From Winogradskyella eximia (lineage in GTDB: Bacteria > Bacteroidota > Bacteroidia > Flavobacteriales > Flavobacteriaceae), in NCBI RefSeq assembly GCF_003386165.1, contig NZ_QRDV01000007.1, forward strand, positions 54,362-118,361: a stretch of 64,000 bases of DNA, given 5' to 3'. Both the position numbers and the translations under genes were made by a program. Each line of letters opens with the position of its first letter. Position 1 is the stretch's first letter. Below are positions 45,213-55,337 of the stretch, piece by piece. The notes beneath the pieces were generated by a model, which was given only the letters and a program-made list of their open reading frames with translations, was not told the origin of the DNA and made no database searches.

Positions 45213-47365
45213 AGTCTTGCTTTATTTAAATCAATATACTCTGTAATTAAATCTACCATTTCATTTCTATGTGAAACCGATTTATCATAATCCCATTGTG
45301 ACTCTTTAAAAATTAAAGCAGATTTAAGAGAATCGATATCTCTTTTAGAATGAAATTTACCTTTCTTTTCTTGATAGGGTTTATTACTGTATTCGGAGTT
45401 CATACCGGGAGAAATTAAAACCAAATTACCAAATTCATCTAACGGTTTTATATTTTCACCTTGTAATTTTTCAAATTTAGCTGAACTTAAATATTCTATA
45501 TGCTCATTTTCTTCTTTTGAATTTTGAGGAAAAATATGCTCTACAGAATTTTTTGCGGTCATTCTATAATCATTCCACTTGTTATTATCCAATTCTGGAT
45601 ACTTAACACAAAGTTTCTTTCTATTTTTCCATAAGATATACTCTAATTTATAGAAAATATAATTAGGATAATCAGTACCTCTAGCAGCTTCTAAATAGTT
45701 TGTCGTATTTTTTAGATTATTTAAAAATTGTGTCTTATCCTTAAAAATCACACGAAACGTTCTGTCTTTTAATTTATCTGTATTGTTAGAATAGAAAAGT
45801 TCATTATCCAAAACCTCTAATTTTGTCAAAGCACTTTCATTACCGTTAATGTCTTGTTTTGACAAAAAATGTAGAAATGGTGTTAACCAATATTGTGTAA
45901 TCATTTCTTGAGAATGATATAGCATCCCTTGTAAAGCAACTAAATCATTTAATGTTTCATCTGTATTCTCTATTCTTTGAATACTTATGGTTTCATTTTT
46001 AGAACCATCTTTGTTGGTTACTTCACTTTTAGAAATTTGAATATTTTCAATACTTTGATACTCCTCTTTATTTTCTTCATTATAAACCCACTTAATAACA
46101 TATCGATCAAAAAGTATTCTTAATCTCCACAATAACTTTATAAAATCAGTTACATTTTTCTCTTCAGAGAAAGTTGTATCAGACATAAAATTCGCTATTA
46201 ACTTCTTTTCGTTAACGTCCGAAGAATCAAATTCGATATCTTGTTTATTAGCTTGATAAACTCGTAACGTATGTAATAAAAAAGTCGGAAATGAAATAAT
46301 ACTTCTTATTTGTTTACTAAAATAATCATTCTCTTTTATTTCAATTTTTGAGATGTTCGGGTCATTATTTGAATGATCTTTTAATATACTTAATAAAGAT
46401 TTTTCTTTTTCGTTATCCCCTGTTTTGTATTTAAGTAACTCTACAATATTTAAGGCATCTAAATTGTACTTATTCTCTTTAATAATAAACTCGTCATTGT
46501 CCTTAAGAAATTTAAAGTTGGAAAAAATGTCTTTCCAAGAGAGACCTGCTACATCCTTTAGACTCTTTTCTATATAACTATTCATATCGCTACAAGAATC
46601 CCACATTAACGAATAGGTTTCTCTTTTTTCTGAAGAAATATTTTCTAATAATTTAGATTTTAAAAGTTCGTGATGCGCTAATTGCTTACCTCTATTATTC
46701 ATAGCTTCGAAAACGCGGTTCATGTCTGACTTTATAGGAATAAAGGTTTGTGAAAATTGAACTTTAGTAAAAATATAATCTCCAAACAACTGACTATTAA
46801 AATCTTTATCTTTTTTAAACTCCTCTAGCACATCTATTATTATTTTTCTTCCTGTTGCTAAAGGAATGATTTCACTAATTTCTGATTCTAAGCCACTTAA
46901 AACAGTTCCCTCATCATTTAAATATTCATTAAAAGCACTTTGATCTTTAAGGTATGCTTGTGCTTTATCTCTAATTGAAAAATGAATTCTAGGTTCTTCT
47001 TTTAAATAAGTGAAACTTTTTAGAGAAGGATTACTTTTGGAAAGCGCGTCACAAATTAACCATAAACTTGTAAAACGTTGTTGCCCATCTACCAAATCTA
47101 TTTTACCATTTGCGCTACTAGAAAGCATAATACCACCAAGAAAATAAGATGCTTCTTTGTTATTATAAAAAGCTGTTTTTAAATCTTCAAGTAAGGTTTT
47201 AATTTGATCTATTTTCCAAACATAGAGACGTTGGTAAATAGGAATATTAAAATGAATACCTTCCTCAACTACTTTTTCCAAATTTAATAAACTTGCAGCA
47301 ATAGATTGATTTTCATTTGTTGCTAATACCTTAAAATTGATATCCTTATTTAGTAATACTCCCAT
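45209..47365 (-). CDS. DUF262-DUF1524 (GmrSD-type) restriction protein
   Basis: The 718-residue protein has the DUF262 nucleotide-binding features IPIYQRLYVW (about 41) and LVDGQQRFTSLWLI (about 90). Near the C-terminus is the DUF1524 HNH-like motif NSVEHIFPQNSK (about 607), followed by LGNLVLIS-type sequence. Such fused GmrSD-type proteins cut modified phage DNA in a nucleotide-dependent way. It overlaps the DUF262-only gene by 20 bp and hsdR by 4 bp. Confidence 0.88.
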   Translation of the reverse strand: MGVLLNKDINFKVLATNENQSIAASLLNLEKVVEEGIHFNIPIYQRLYVWKIDQIKTLLEDLKTAFYNNKEASYFLGGIMLSSSANGKIDLVDGQQRFTSLWLICDALSKSNPSLKSFTYLKEEPRIHFSIRDKAQAYLKDQSAFNEYLNDEGTVLSGLESEISEIIPLATGRKIIIDVLEEFKKDKDFNSQLFGDYIFTKVQFSQTFIPIKSDMNRVFEAMNNRGKQLAHHELLKSKLLENISSEKRETYSLMWDSCSDMNSYIEKSLKDVAGLSWKDIFSNFKFLKDNDEFIIKENKYNLDALNIVELLKYKTGDNEKEKSLLSILKDHSNNDPNISKIEIKENDYFSKQIRSIISFPTFLLHTLRVYQANKQDIEFDSSDVNEKKLIANFMSDTTFSEEKNVTDFIKLLWRLRILFDRYVIKWVYNEENKEEYQSIENIQISKSEVTNKDGSKNETISIQRIENTDETLNDLVALQGMLYHSQEMITQYWLTPFLHFLSKQDINGNESALTKLEVLDNELFYSNNTDKLKDRTFRVIFKDKTQFLNNLKNTTNYLEAARGTDYPNYIFYKLEYILWKNRKKLCVKYPELDNNKWNDYRMTAKNSVEHIFPQNSKEENEHIEYLSSAKFEKLQGENIKPLDEFGNLVLISPGMNSEYSNKPYQEKKGKFHSKRDIDSLKSALIFKESQWDYDKSVSHRNEMVDLITEYIDLNKARL

Positions 47366-48872
47366 TAATCCAGTTGTGTTTTTCTTTTATTTGATAATTA
47401 TCAAATCCAATTTCTTTTTCATAAAACGCCTTAACAAACCTATAATAATTCTGTCTAGCAGCAGTTAAATCTTGGTCTCTATCATTATTATATTGAATAG
47501 TTATACTTGATAGTTGATCTTTCACACCTATTCTATATTTATATCCATTATAAAAATATTCAGGAGTATATTTTATTAAACTATCTATAACATCTATAGC
47601 AAGATATGCTTGCTGTATATCCATCATTATATTTCCAAAATCGCGTAAAAGTACAATTGGTGATTGTGCAACAATACTAGAACGATTCATTCTGTATGCT
47701 CCCAAATAATGTTCTAATCGCTTTGCAAACTCTTCTAAACGCTCTGTATTAAATTTATCGAAATATTGAACTATTACTGCTTGATATAGATTTATAAAAT
47801 AATTATTAAACACCATATAAACTAAATTAGTAATTGGCGTAAGTGCTTCTATTTTTTCATCCCTAAAAATATAATTAAATATAGAGGTGTATTTTTCTGT
47901 ATAAAGAAAGAACCCAATTCCTTTTTGAATAGGTTGATTAATAGTAAAAGGAATATCTATACTATCTGAACTAAACAGCTTAATTGTAGATTTTAACTCT
48001 GGTCTCATCTGTGCATCATAAACTAAACTTGTTCCCAATGCATTATTAGTTGATGGAAATAATTTTATCTCATCTACCTTACCAAATGATACTGTTTTAT
48101 TTTGAAACGTTTCTAATAGTAATTTTCTTGAAGGAAAGTATAGTTGGTTTTTAGACCAAAATCTAATAACCCATATTTGCTTAACAAATAGCTCATTTAA
48201 GGTTTTTAAATTCTTGTTATTTTGGTTTTTAGATTGATTTAGAGCATTTATACTATCAAATTTTTTAGCAAAATATTTTAGGTGATTTTCATATTCAGTT
48301 AACTCTCTTAAATGATACGATTTAAAAAAATCGACCTCATCTAAAGGTATTCCTCTATTGTTTTGACTATCGAATAAAACAAATGCACGATCTTCTGAAT
48401 TTGTAATAATAACCGAAACTACTAATTTTGAAATAATTTGATTGAAATTTTTAGCAGCCAACGATGACTTTTTACCTTCTAAGAAACTTTGATTCTCTTT
48501 AATCTTATTAAAAGATATTTTTGATTTATAATCAAAATTTAACTTCCCTTCGTTAAGTATAGAATTGTTTTTTCTCCAAACATAATCCATAATTAAAAGC
48601 GTTGTTAAACGCTGTTGACCATCAATAATTTCATATTTACCGTTATTTTCATAAATCATGATGGCTCCAAGATAATACTCCACAGCATCTGATTGTAATA
48701 CTCCGTTTTTAAAGAAATGATCTTCCCAGTCTAATAACATTTCGTTTATTTGACTCTCTGACCAAACATAAGGTCTTTGATATTCTGGAATGGACAAATC
48801 TATATTTGTATTATGAAATAACTGATTAATACGAAGTGTACCAACTTCAAAAATGGTGTCTTTTTCTTTCAT
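47346..48872 (-). CDS. DUF262-domain protein without HNH domain
   Basis: The 508-residue protein has the DUF262 motifs LSIPEYQRPYVW (about 28) and IIDGQQRLTTLLIMDYVW (about 80), and FDSQNNRGIPLDEVDFFKS. The C-terminal half is helical and no DUF1524 HNH motif is visible. It may act as the nucleotide-sensing partner of the fused protein encoded by the overlapping next gene. The 16-bp gap from the preceding gene suggests co-transcription. Confidence 0.82.
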   Translation of the reverse strand: MKEKDTIFEVGTLRINQLFHNTNIDLSIPEYQRPYVWSESQINEMLLDWEDHFFKNGVLQSDAVEYYLGAIMIYENNGKYEIIDGQQRLTTLLIMDYVWRKNNSILNEGKLNFDYKSKISFNKIKENQSFLEGKKSSLAAKNFNQIISKLVVSVIITNSEDRAFVLFDSQNNRGIPLDEVDFFKSYHLRELTEYENHLKYFAKKFDSINALNQSKNQNNKNLKTLNELFVKQIWVIRFWSKNQLYFPSRKLLLETFQNKTVSFGKVDEIKLFPSTNNALGTSLVYDAQMRPELKSTIKLFSSDSIDIPFTINQPIQKGIGFFLYTEKYTSIFNYIFRDEKIEALTPITNLVYMVFNNYFINLYQAVIVQYFDKFNTERLEEFAKRLEHYLGAYRMNRSSIVAQSPIVLLRDFGNIMMDIQQAYLAIDVIDSLIKYTPEYFYNGYKYRIGVKDQLSSITIQYNNDRDQDLTAARQNYYRFVKAFYEKEIGFDNYQIKEKHNWINGSITK

Positions 48873-48888
48873 TAATTCTTTATAAAAA

Positions 48889-49494
48889 CTAATCGTTTAT
48901 TGCTTCATAATCACAAAACACTTTGTGTATTATAAAATCACTTGTTTCTAATACTTCTTTTTCTATTTGATTTTTATACCCATTAATAATTGCCTTTATA
49001 TCTGAATTACAAAAAATGATGGTCTTATTACTTTTATGAATAGCTATATCTTTAGTTAATTTGTCTATGGTTTGCCTCATTTTAACCTTAGCAAAAGATG
49101 CTGCTGCATTAAATGCCTCTCCATTAATTACTTCATTGTTTATGGTAGTTACTATAAAATCAAAACCACTTTTGTTACCCATATTTAATTGGATGGTTTT
49201 TGGCTTTATATCTTTAATTATCCCTTTAAATAATTGTTCTGCTCCAGACAATAAAACTAAATCGCTACCAATTCTATTAAGTGTCTCAAAAACAGTTAGC
49301 TCTTTATATGGACCAATAATTTGCGGCGTTCGTTTTACTAATTTTATTTGTTCTAGTATATTATTGCTACTAGGTAACGTAAAGACGTTTTCTTTTATAC
49401 TTTTTAAATATTCTTTTTTAGCATTATTAAATGCTTCCTCATTTAAAGGTTCATTAAAAATATCGTGAAGTATAAATTTATTAGATTTGCTCAT
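48889..49494 (-). CDS. Uncharacterised protein, possible PD-(D/E)XK-like nuclease
   Basis: The 201-residue protein has two suggestive stretches: GPYKELTVFETLNRIGSDLVLLSGAE, and FDFIVTTINNEVINGEAFNAAASFAKVKM. In the second a strand-turn-strand with Asp, Glu and Lys resembles the core of restriction-like nucleases (D...E-x-x-Lys spacing not exact). The family is not recognised. Its place between restriction genes supports a defence role. Confidence 0.5.
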   Translation of the reverse strand: MSKSNKFILHDIFNEPLNEEAFNNAKKEYLKSIKENVFTLPSSNNILEQIKLVKRTPQIIGPYKELTVFETLNRIGSDLVLLSGAEQLFKGIIKDIKPKTIQLNMGNKSGFDFIVTTINNEVINGEAFNAAASFAKVKMRQTIDKLTKDIAIHKSNKTIIFCNSDIKAIINGYKNQIEKEVLETSDFIIHKVFCDYEAIND

Positions 49495-49497
49495 AAC

Positions 49498-49623
49498 CTA
49501 AATTAGATTATTTCTAACCTCCAAACCATCCACTCCTTTCATCTCACTTATTAAACATCGTAGCAAAATATCACGTGCTTCTTTTAATTGTTGATATTGA
49601 CTATATATTCTTTTAAAACTCAT
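49498..49623 (-). pseudogene. Remnant of an hsdS 3' end (copy 1)
   Basis: A 41-residue frame reads QYQQLKEARDILLRCLISEM and GVDGLEV, matching the HsdS C-terminus of this window (QHLKEARDILLPRLMSGM, VDSLEV). The DNA is roughly 80% identical by eye over about 85 bp (49516-49600 against 56176-56260). It has no promoter or upstream part and is a leftover of a lost or partial hsdS copy. Confidence 0.75.
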
Positions 49624-49632
49624 ATTAATTAA

Positions 49633-50475
49633 TCAAAATTTAGGATAATCACTTTTATCTTTAGGTAAATTAATTCCATTACCATCATACTTCCAATACT
49701 CCGAATCTTTCAAAGATGAATGAACTTCAATCTTAAAATCCGAAGAAATAGTAATCAATCTTTTTTCTTCTTTATATAAATCAAATAAGTCATGAATATC
49801 TGATCGTAATAAAATACCATTATTAACAACACTTGTATGAGCTCCATTATAAGGCTCAATATGTGCGGCTTCTAATATATCTAAAACTTTACATCCCGTT
49901 ACTGCACAGGTATTATCGTAGGCCTTTAAAAGCTCTTTTCGGAATTTAGACTGGCGAAGACGTTTTTTTATTTTTTGATAAGTGTATTCTAAATCTTCTT
50001 CATTTTGATTATTGATAAGCTCTTGAACTACAATTTGATTCGTAGAAGTATTTCCAAACAATTCATTCCAATCATTTTCATTTAAGTCTGAAGTTATAAG
50101 CAGTTTTTTATGTATTGACCCATTTGGACTATTTGGATCTACCTTTCCTTTCTCTCTGATCTCATCATTTGCATTGGACATAAATTTGGCTAAATCAATA
50201 TTTCTAAAATTAAATTCAGATTGATTTTCAAATTTTATCTTTCGATAATCATTATCAGGATAATTGTTTGCCGCTGTTTTACGCGCTGCTACATAAATAG
50301 AAACATTATGTGAATTATTCTTTTTAAGTTTACTTAAAATATCCCTAAATAATATGGTGTGATCAGGGTTTCTATTATTTCCTCCTCCAGAATCAATTAA
50401 TAATCCTACTAGACCAGTAACTTTATCAAAACCGTAATTTAGTGTTGCATCAAACTCTGTTTTAATTTCTTTCAT
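49633..50475 (-). CDS. HNH endonuclease domain protein
   Basis: The 280-residue protein has a C-terminal HNH motif: YDNTCAVTGCKVLDILEAAHIEPY (about 190-213; His in AAHIEPY) and NGILLRSDIHDLFD (about 220-233), with the zinc-type Cys pair. The N-terminal 150 residues are not recognised and may recognise modified DNA or a partner. It lies between the helicase-nuclease gene and hsdS remnant 1. Confidence 0.82.
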   Translation of the reverse strand: MKEIKTEFDATLNYGFDKVTGLVGLLIDSGGGNNRNPDHTILFRDILSKLKKNNSHNVSIYVAARKTAANNYPDNDYRKIKFENQSEFNFRNIDLAKFMSNANDEIREKGKVDPNSPNGSIHKKLLITSDLNENDWNELFGNTSTNQIVVQELINNQNEEDLEYTYQKIKKRLRQSKFRKELLKAYDNTCAVTGCKVLDILEAAHIEPYNGAHTSVVNNGILLRSDIHDLFDLYKEEKRLITISSDFKIEVHSSLKDSEYWKYDGNGINLPKDKSDYPKF

Positions 50476-50566
50476 AATTATTTAAATGTGATAGATATTG
50501 CAAATAAGCTTACTGAGTTATTCAAACTACGCCAAAGCTATTTTTTAATTTAATGTTCAAACTGCA

Positions 50567-53500
50567 TTAATACACTTTATCAATTCTAACTCTTTGATTC
50601 TTTTCTGGAAACATTAAAATCTCACCTTCTTTGTTACCCATCAACAACTTACCTAAATCACTATAAATTGATAGTATCTGAATACCATCTCTACTTTTAG
50701 GCTGTTGATTTCTGGGGATATCCATTAACAGAACTTCCATCATTTGGTTTTCAATATCAAGCATGGTTATTTTACACTTACTATTCACTTTTACAGTTGG
50801 TTTAGTATGACCCGCTGTGATGGAATAATCTAAAGAAAATAAATCTGGTGTTTCATTCTCTTTTAATAGAGCTTCATCGTCCTTACTTGATATTTCTTTT
50901 ACTTCTAGAAAATCATCTGACGTTGTTTCTTCAACAGATTCAACATCTTCAATTCCCTCTTCTTCCATCTCTGGAAGTACTTCTATTTGTCTTTGAGAAT
51001 TTCTTTCAATAAAATTAATAAGCTTTTCTAGTTCACCTTCAGGGTCAATTCTAAAGCTTGAGTAAGTGACTCTATGTATTTTCCACCCTATTCTTTCTAA
51101 AAACTCCTGTCGCTCAATATCGTATGCTACATCATCTATTGAAGAATGATACGCATCACCATCACATTCAATCGCTAGAGGTGTACCGTTGTTATATACT
51201 ACCAGATCTAATTTAAAATGCACATAAGTTTCTCTTCCTAATCGTGGATTATGAAATAGTTCTTTCTTCTTAATTTCATATTGAGGCACAATATGGTGAT
51301 AACCACTTTTAAATAACAAACTTGCGACATCATATTCAAACCAACTATCAAAGGGTTTGGGTCTGTTCTCAGGGATTCTGTGTTTCTTTTCTAAATTTGG
51401 CGGTAACTCTATGGGTAAGACAGGACTGAACTTCTCATCAAAAAAAGAAATAATTTTACGACGAAAATCTGTGGTTTTTAATTTGTCTAGTTCAATAGAA
51501 TGAAATAAAATCATTTGTTCTTTTGCCCTACTTAAACCTACATTTATCCCTCTTAATTTTGAAGTAAGATTCTGATCAATATTGTCTACTATAGATCCTG
51601 GCGCACTTAATGAGTGGTCTTCATTTACAGTACTTGCAACACCTAATGAAACCAATATAACATCTCTTTCATCTCCTTGAAATTGTGAAGGACTATCTAT
51701 AATAATGTTATGTTTTTCTAGCTTTTTAATAGGAAAGTCTTCAATAATCATCTTTAACTCTCTGGTATGTTTTGCTAGACCTAAACTAACCACTCCTATT
51801 GTTTTATTACTATACAAAGGATCTTCAATCATCTCCTGTAGCTTTTTTGAAATTGCAACAATTTCTTCTTTTACTACTTTATCACGATAATTTGTATTCT
51901 TAACAAACACTCTTATTTTAGGTATAAGCCTATTTGCGCTAATAACCTTTAACGGAACTAGCTTGTTTTCATAAAAGTGTTTTTTGGAAAAATCTATTAA
52001 CTCTGGCACACACCTAAAGTGCTCCCTTAGCATTTGGCTTGTGGAACCAGAAACCAAATTTGCTAACGAAAACAAGCTAGCATCTGCCCTTATATTAATA
52101 GCTTTTGATCCCATAAAATCAAGATTATCCTTTCTAAGAGAGTCAAAAGCTTCATTTGTGATTGCTACATCTTCTGGTGACGTTTGTTTTTCATCTCCTA
52201 CCACAATCATCTTTTTACCGTAATAACCCAGTAAAAGACTATTAAAGTTGAGTTGACTAGCTTCATCTGTAATAATACAATCAAAAACCTCTGGTGTTGT
52301 ATCTACCGTTTTTAATACGTCATCAAACTTCATTACCCAACAAGAAATATTTGGCGCTATTGATTTTGCAGTTTGTTGTGCGTTTCTTCTAAATTTATCT
52401 TTATCTGCTATACCTCTTTTACTTTGCTTAAATTCATATTCAAAATTTGAAAGTAAATTAATGAAGTCATTTTTTTCTTGTTGATCAAAACGTTTCTTAA
52501 AATTTTCTTTAGCCAGACCACTTAAAATATCTGCTTTGCAATTTTTAATTGCTTCTGTTGCGTGGCGTAATCGCTCACTTGTTTGTTGTAGATCTATTGA
52601 GGTAGCAGCTTCAACTAATTGCGCTCCATATTTTAAGTAAAAAGAATCTTTAGTAATAACACCTAAAACCTCTGTTGCGTCAGACTTTAGACTTTTTAAA
52701 GTATCTGGAATAAAATCTTTAAGAATTTTTTCTGAACTTAAAGATTCTTGATGTGCTATGTGTGCGCTTTCTAACTCTTTTAATTTGCTCTTTATGGTGG
52801 CTACATCTTCCTTTTTATTAAATGAACTAATACCTATTGTTGAGATTACCTTTTTAGTATTTTTAATAGCAACTCCTACATTTTCTTTTAAATCTTTGAT
52901 TGTTCTTGCTTCTTCATAGACATCTATTAATTCTTGTGCTGTACTTGTTATTTTTTCACAGGTTGCACCTGTTATGTCATACTTATCTTTAAAGTAACGT
53001 ACAGACTCTTCATTCAACTTATTTAATACTGTTAAGTTAACATCGGCTTTATTAACTCCCTTTTTAGCAGCTGCTTGCATTTCTTTTAAACTACACTGTT
53101 CTTTAAGAGCGTAGTCAATAAAATTATTTTTTATGAGTACTTCTATTAACTCATTTAACTTTGAGAAGCTATTTAAGAAGGCTCTAAACTCCATCAATGT
53201 TTTTCTGTTATTACAGAACACATCGTTAACAGATATTAAATCTATGTATTTAACAGTTTTATAAAGTGAATTAAAGTTTTTCTGAAAAAATGAAAGTTTG
53301 TCTTTGCCCTCTGGTAAAAGGGCTAAATAGGTAGAGATGTCTCTTGCATATTTCGCACTGTCTTGCTTTATTTCTTGGGCAGATCTATTAATTTGATAAT
53401 CTTCGACTACTTTTTCAACAATAGAACGTTTCCGAAGTAAAGACTCTAGCAAGTCTTTATTTTCACTTATTAAGTCTTCATTTTTATATGATTTTAGACT

Positions 53501-55174
53501 TTTTAGGACTCCATTAATCCTGTCAATATTAAATTCTCTAAAGCTCGATACTTTTAAAATTTCAAGTTTATTTTTAAAAGAATCTGTTAGACTATCATAT
53601 GTATCAAAGTCTACTAAATCTAATAGATTAAAAGTCTCCTTAAAATTTATTGTCGAAAACTGCTTATCTACAGTTTGTAGCGAGATATACTTTTTTAATG
53701 CTTTATTAATCTCTTCTGAGTGCGCTAACGTATCATCATTAACAGTATCTTTTATATAATCCCAATTTACCTTTTGTTCATAAACAAAAGTGTACAACTC
53801 ATAAATACTAAAATCTCTCTCAAAATAAGGAATGTTTATATCTGTATACTCTTGATTTAGTAGCTGTGAGAGTATTTTTTTTTCTGTAATATAATTTTCT
53901 TTGCTTTTATTTAATCTTTCTAAATCTAAATTAAGATCATAACCGTTATTATTTAATAACAGTTGACGAATATTATCAATACTGTTAGATAATGTATAAT
54001 CAGATTGATTTTGTTGCTTTATATCTGCCATTACCAAACCATCAAATTGAGGCGGTATTTTATCTAACAAAGATTCTAAAGCTTTATCTGTCTTTGCTGT
54101 GATAAGTATACGCTTACCTTCTGCTAGCATTGCACAAAGTAAGTTTACAATGCTATGAGATTTTCCTGTTCCTGGTGGTCCGGTTACAACGGATAACTCG
54201 TGCGTTTTATAATTTTTATAAATCTCTAACTGTTCTCTGTTATAAAGTAAGGGAAAAAACGCTTCAAAATCTGTAGCTTCTAGACTGGCAAATTTATCTT
54301 TAATAGACTCATATATATTGGCAAAATAATGCGATTGGCCTTGTGCCAGATTATTTTTTTGCCCTAGTAGAATGTCTAACACAGAAGGATTAACATTGTT
54401 TTCTTTTGTAAAATCAATGATTTTATCCATTAATTTTTGAAAATGCCGTGAACGTTTTTGCCTTAAAATAAAACAAGGCGCAAATTTTACAAAATTAGTA
54501 GTTAGCGTATCTATTGGTTTTGATGTGCTAGGATCATAAACCAGACTTGGGTGTAATGCTAAAACATCATTACTCATCATTTTTTTTAAAGCTGGTGACT
54601 TTAAATAAGCGATACCTTGCTCATCAATGCCTTTTTCAAAAGCACTTATTATTTCTAGAAGCTTACTTCTATCTATTTGTGGATTGTTTAGAAAAAAAGC
54701 ATCTATGTAGGGATCTTCACTAATGTGTAGTTTAAAGACAACTTTACTGCCTTTAATAACTGCGGTAAGTGGAATATGGAAAAGATGTACTTTGACCATT
54801 GAATCACCTAATTTAAGATGAAACAGCCCAAAAGAATATACAAATTCTAAACTACTATTCTTAGCTGTATCTCTAGCTGCTTGGTAAAAATAAGAATAGG
54901 CCTCTCTATCAAATTTTTCCTGAAACGTCTCTTCATCTTCATCTTGGGTATCTTTTTTAGCTAACGGACGTTTAACATCTAGCAATGTTGTGGTATTCAC
55001 ACCTTCTTCTCCAACAGTAAACAGGTTTTCAAAGTTGTTTTTAACAACTATAGAAGATCCGTCAATATCTTCTTTCCATAAGGTGTTTTTAAGACGTAAT
55101 ACATTCTTAGATCCTTTTTCAAGTAACTTATTGTATTCTCTTAAAAACTCAATATATTTTTGAATAACTGTCAT
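50567..55174 (-). CDS. Large SF1 helicase with Vsr-like nuclease and GreA/B-like tail
   Basis: The 1535-residue protein has Walker A VVTGPPGTGKSHSIVNLL (about 331), a long helical insertion (about 380-930), Walker B IITDEASQLN (about 968), VVGDEKQTSPEDVA, LREHFRCVPELIDFSKKHF and QGDERDVILVSLG (about 1175). A Vsr/REase_MTES_1575-type nuclease follows (FKLDLVVYNNGTPLAIECDG, about 1320-1345). The last 70 residues (ILSIYSDLGKLLMGNKEGE, VRIDKVY) closely resemble the FKBP-like C-terminal domain of GreA/GreB. Related helicase-nuclease proteins occur in phage-defence islands. An acidic linker (about 1395-1445) separates nuclease and Gre-like tail. Confidence 0.82.
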   Translation of the reverse strand: MTVIQKYIEFLREYNKLLEKGSKNVLRLKNTLWKEDIDGSSIVVKNNFENLFTVGEEGVNTTTLLDVKRPLAKKDTQDEDEETFQEKFDREAYSYFYQAARDTAKNSSLEFVYSFGLFHLKLGDSMVKVHLFHIPLTAVIKGSKVVFKLHISEDPYIDAFFLNNPQIDRSKLLEIISAFEKGIDEQGIAYLKSPALKKMMSNDVLALHPSLVYDPSTSKPIDTLTTNFVKFAPCFILRQKRSRHFQKLMDKIIDFTKENNVNPSVLDILLGQKNNLAQGQSHYFANIYESIKDKFASLEATDFEAFFPLLYNREQLEIYKNYKTHELSVVTGPPGTGKSHSIVNLLCAMLAEGKRILITAKTDKALESLLDKIPPQFDGLVMADIKQQNQSDYTLSNSIDNIRQLLLNNNGYDLNLDLERLNKSKENYITEKKILSQLLNQEYTDINIPYFERDFSIYELYTFVYEQKVNWDYIKDTVNDDTLAHSEEINKALKKYISLQTVDKQFSTINFKETFNLLDLVDFDTYDSLTDSFKNKLEILKVSSFREFNIDRINGVLKSLKSYKNEDLISENKDLLESLLRKRSIVEKVVEDYQINRSAQEIKQDSAKYARDISTYLALLPEGKDKLSFFQKNFNSLYKTVKYIDLISVNDVFCNNRKTLMEFRAFLNSFSKLNELIEVLIKNNFIDYALKEQCSLKEMQAAAKKGVNKADVNLTVLNKLNEESVRYFKDKYDITGATCEKITSTAQELIDVYEEARTIKDLKENVGVAIKNTKKVISTIGISSFNKKEDVATIKSKLKELESAHIAHQESLSSEKILKDFIPDTLKSLKSDATEVLGVITKDSFYLKYGAQLVEAATSIDLQQTSERLRHATEAIKNCKADILSGLAKENFKKRFDQQEKNDFINLLSNFEYEFKQSKRGIADKDKFRRNAQQTAKSIAPNISCWVMKFDDVLKTVDTTPEVFDCIITDEASQLNFNSLLLGYYGKKMIVVGDEKQTSPEDVAITNEAFDSLRKDNLDFMGSKAINIRADASLFSLANLVSGSTSQMLREHFRCVPELIDFSKKHFYENKLVPLKVISANRLIPKIRVFVKNTNYRDKVVKEEIVAISKKLQEMIEDPLYSNKTIGVVSLGLAKHTRELKMIIEDFPIKKLEKHNIIIDSPSQFQGDERDVILVSLGVASTVNEDHSLSAPGSIVDNIDQNLTSKLRGINVGLSRAKEQMILFHSIELDKLKTTDFRRKIISFFDEKFSPVLPIELPPNLEKKHRIPENRPKPFDSWFEYDVASLLFKSGYHHIVPQYEIKKKELFHNPRLGRETYVHFKLDLVVYNNGTPLAIECDGDAYHSSIDDVAYDIERQEFLERIGWKIHRVTYSSFRIDPEGELEKLINFIERNSQRQIEVLPEMEEEGIEDVESVEETTSDDFLEVKEISSKDDEALLKENETPDLFSLDYSITAGHTKPTVKVNSKCKITMLDIENQMMEVLLMDIPRNQQPKSRDGIQILSIYSDLGKLLMGNKEGEILMFPEKNQRVRIDKVY

Positions 55175-55225
55175 TATACTAATACTTTATATTATTCTAT
55201 ATTTACCGATACTACTTGTTTTTAA

Positions 55226-55330
55226 TTCTCATCCGCAACCATAGCCAAATCTGTATTTCCCCTTATTACTCATGCATCTATAATCCCGAACATTTAACCT
55301 GATAAAAAAATATCGTGGCTTCTTTTATTA
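55226..55330 (-). pseudogene. Degraded remnant of an hsdS 3' end (copy 2)
   Basis: This intergenic stretch aligns by eye with the last 105 bp or so of hsdS: CCGCAACCATA-CCAAA, CATCTAT-ATCCC and AAAATATCG-G-CTTCTTTTA occur in the same order and distance. It has stops and is no longer coding. Confidence 0.6.
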
Positions 55331-55337
55331 AATTATT

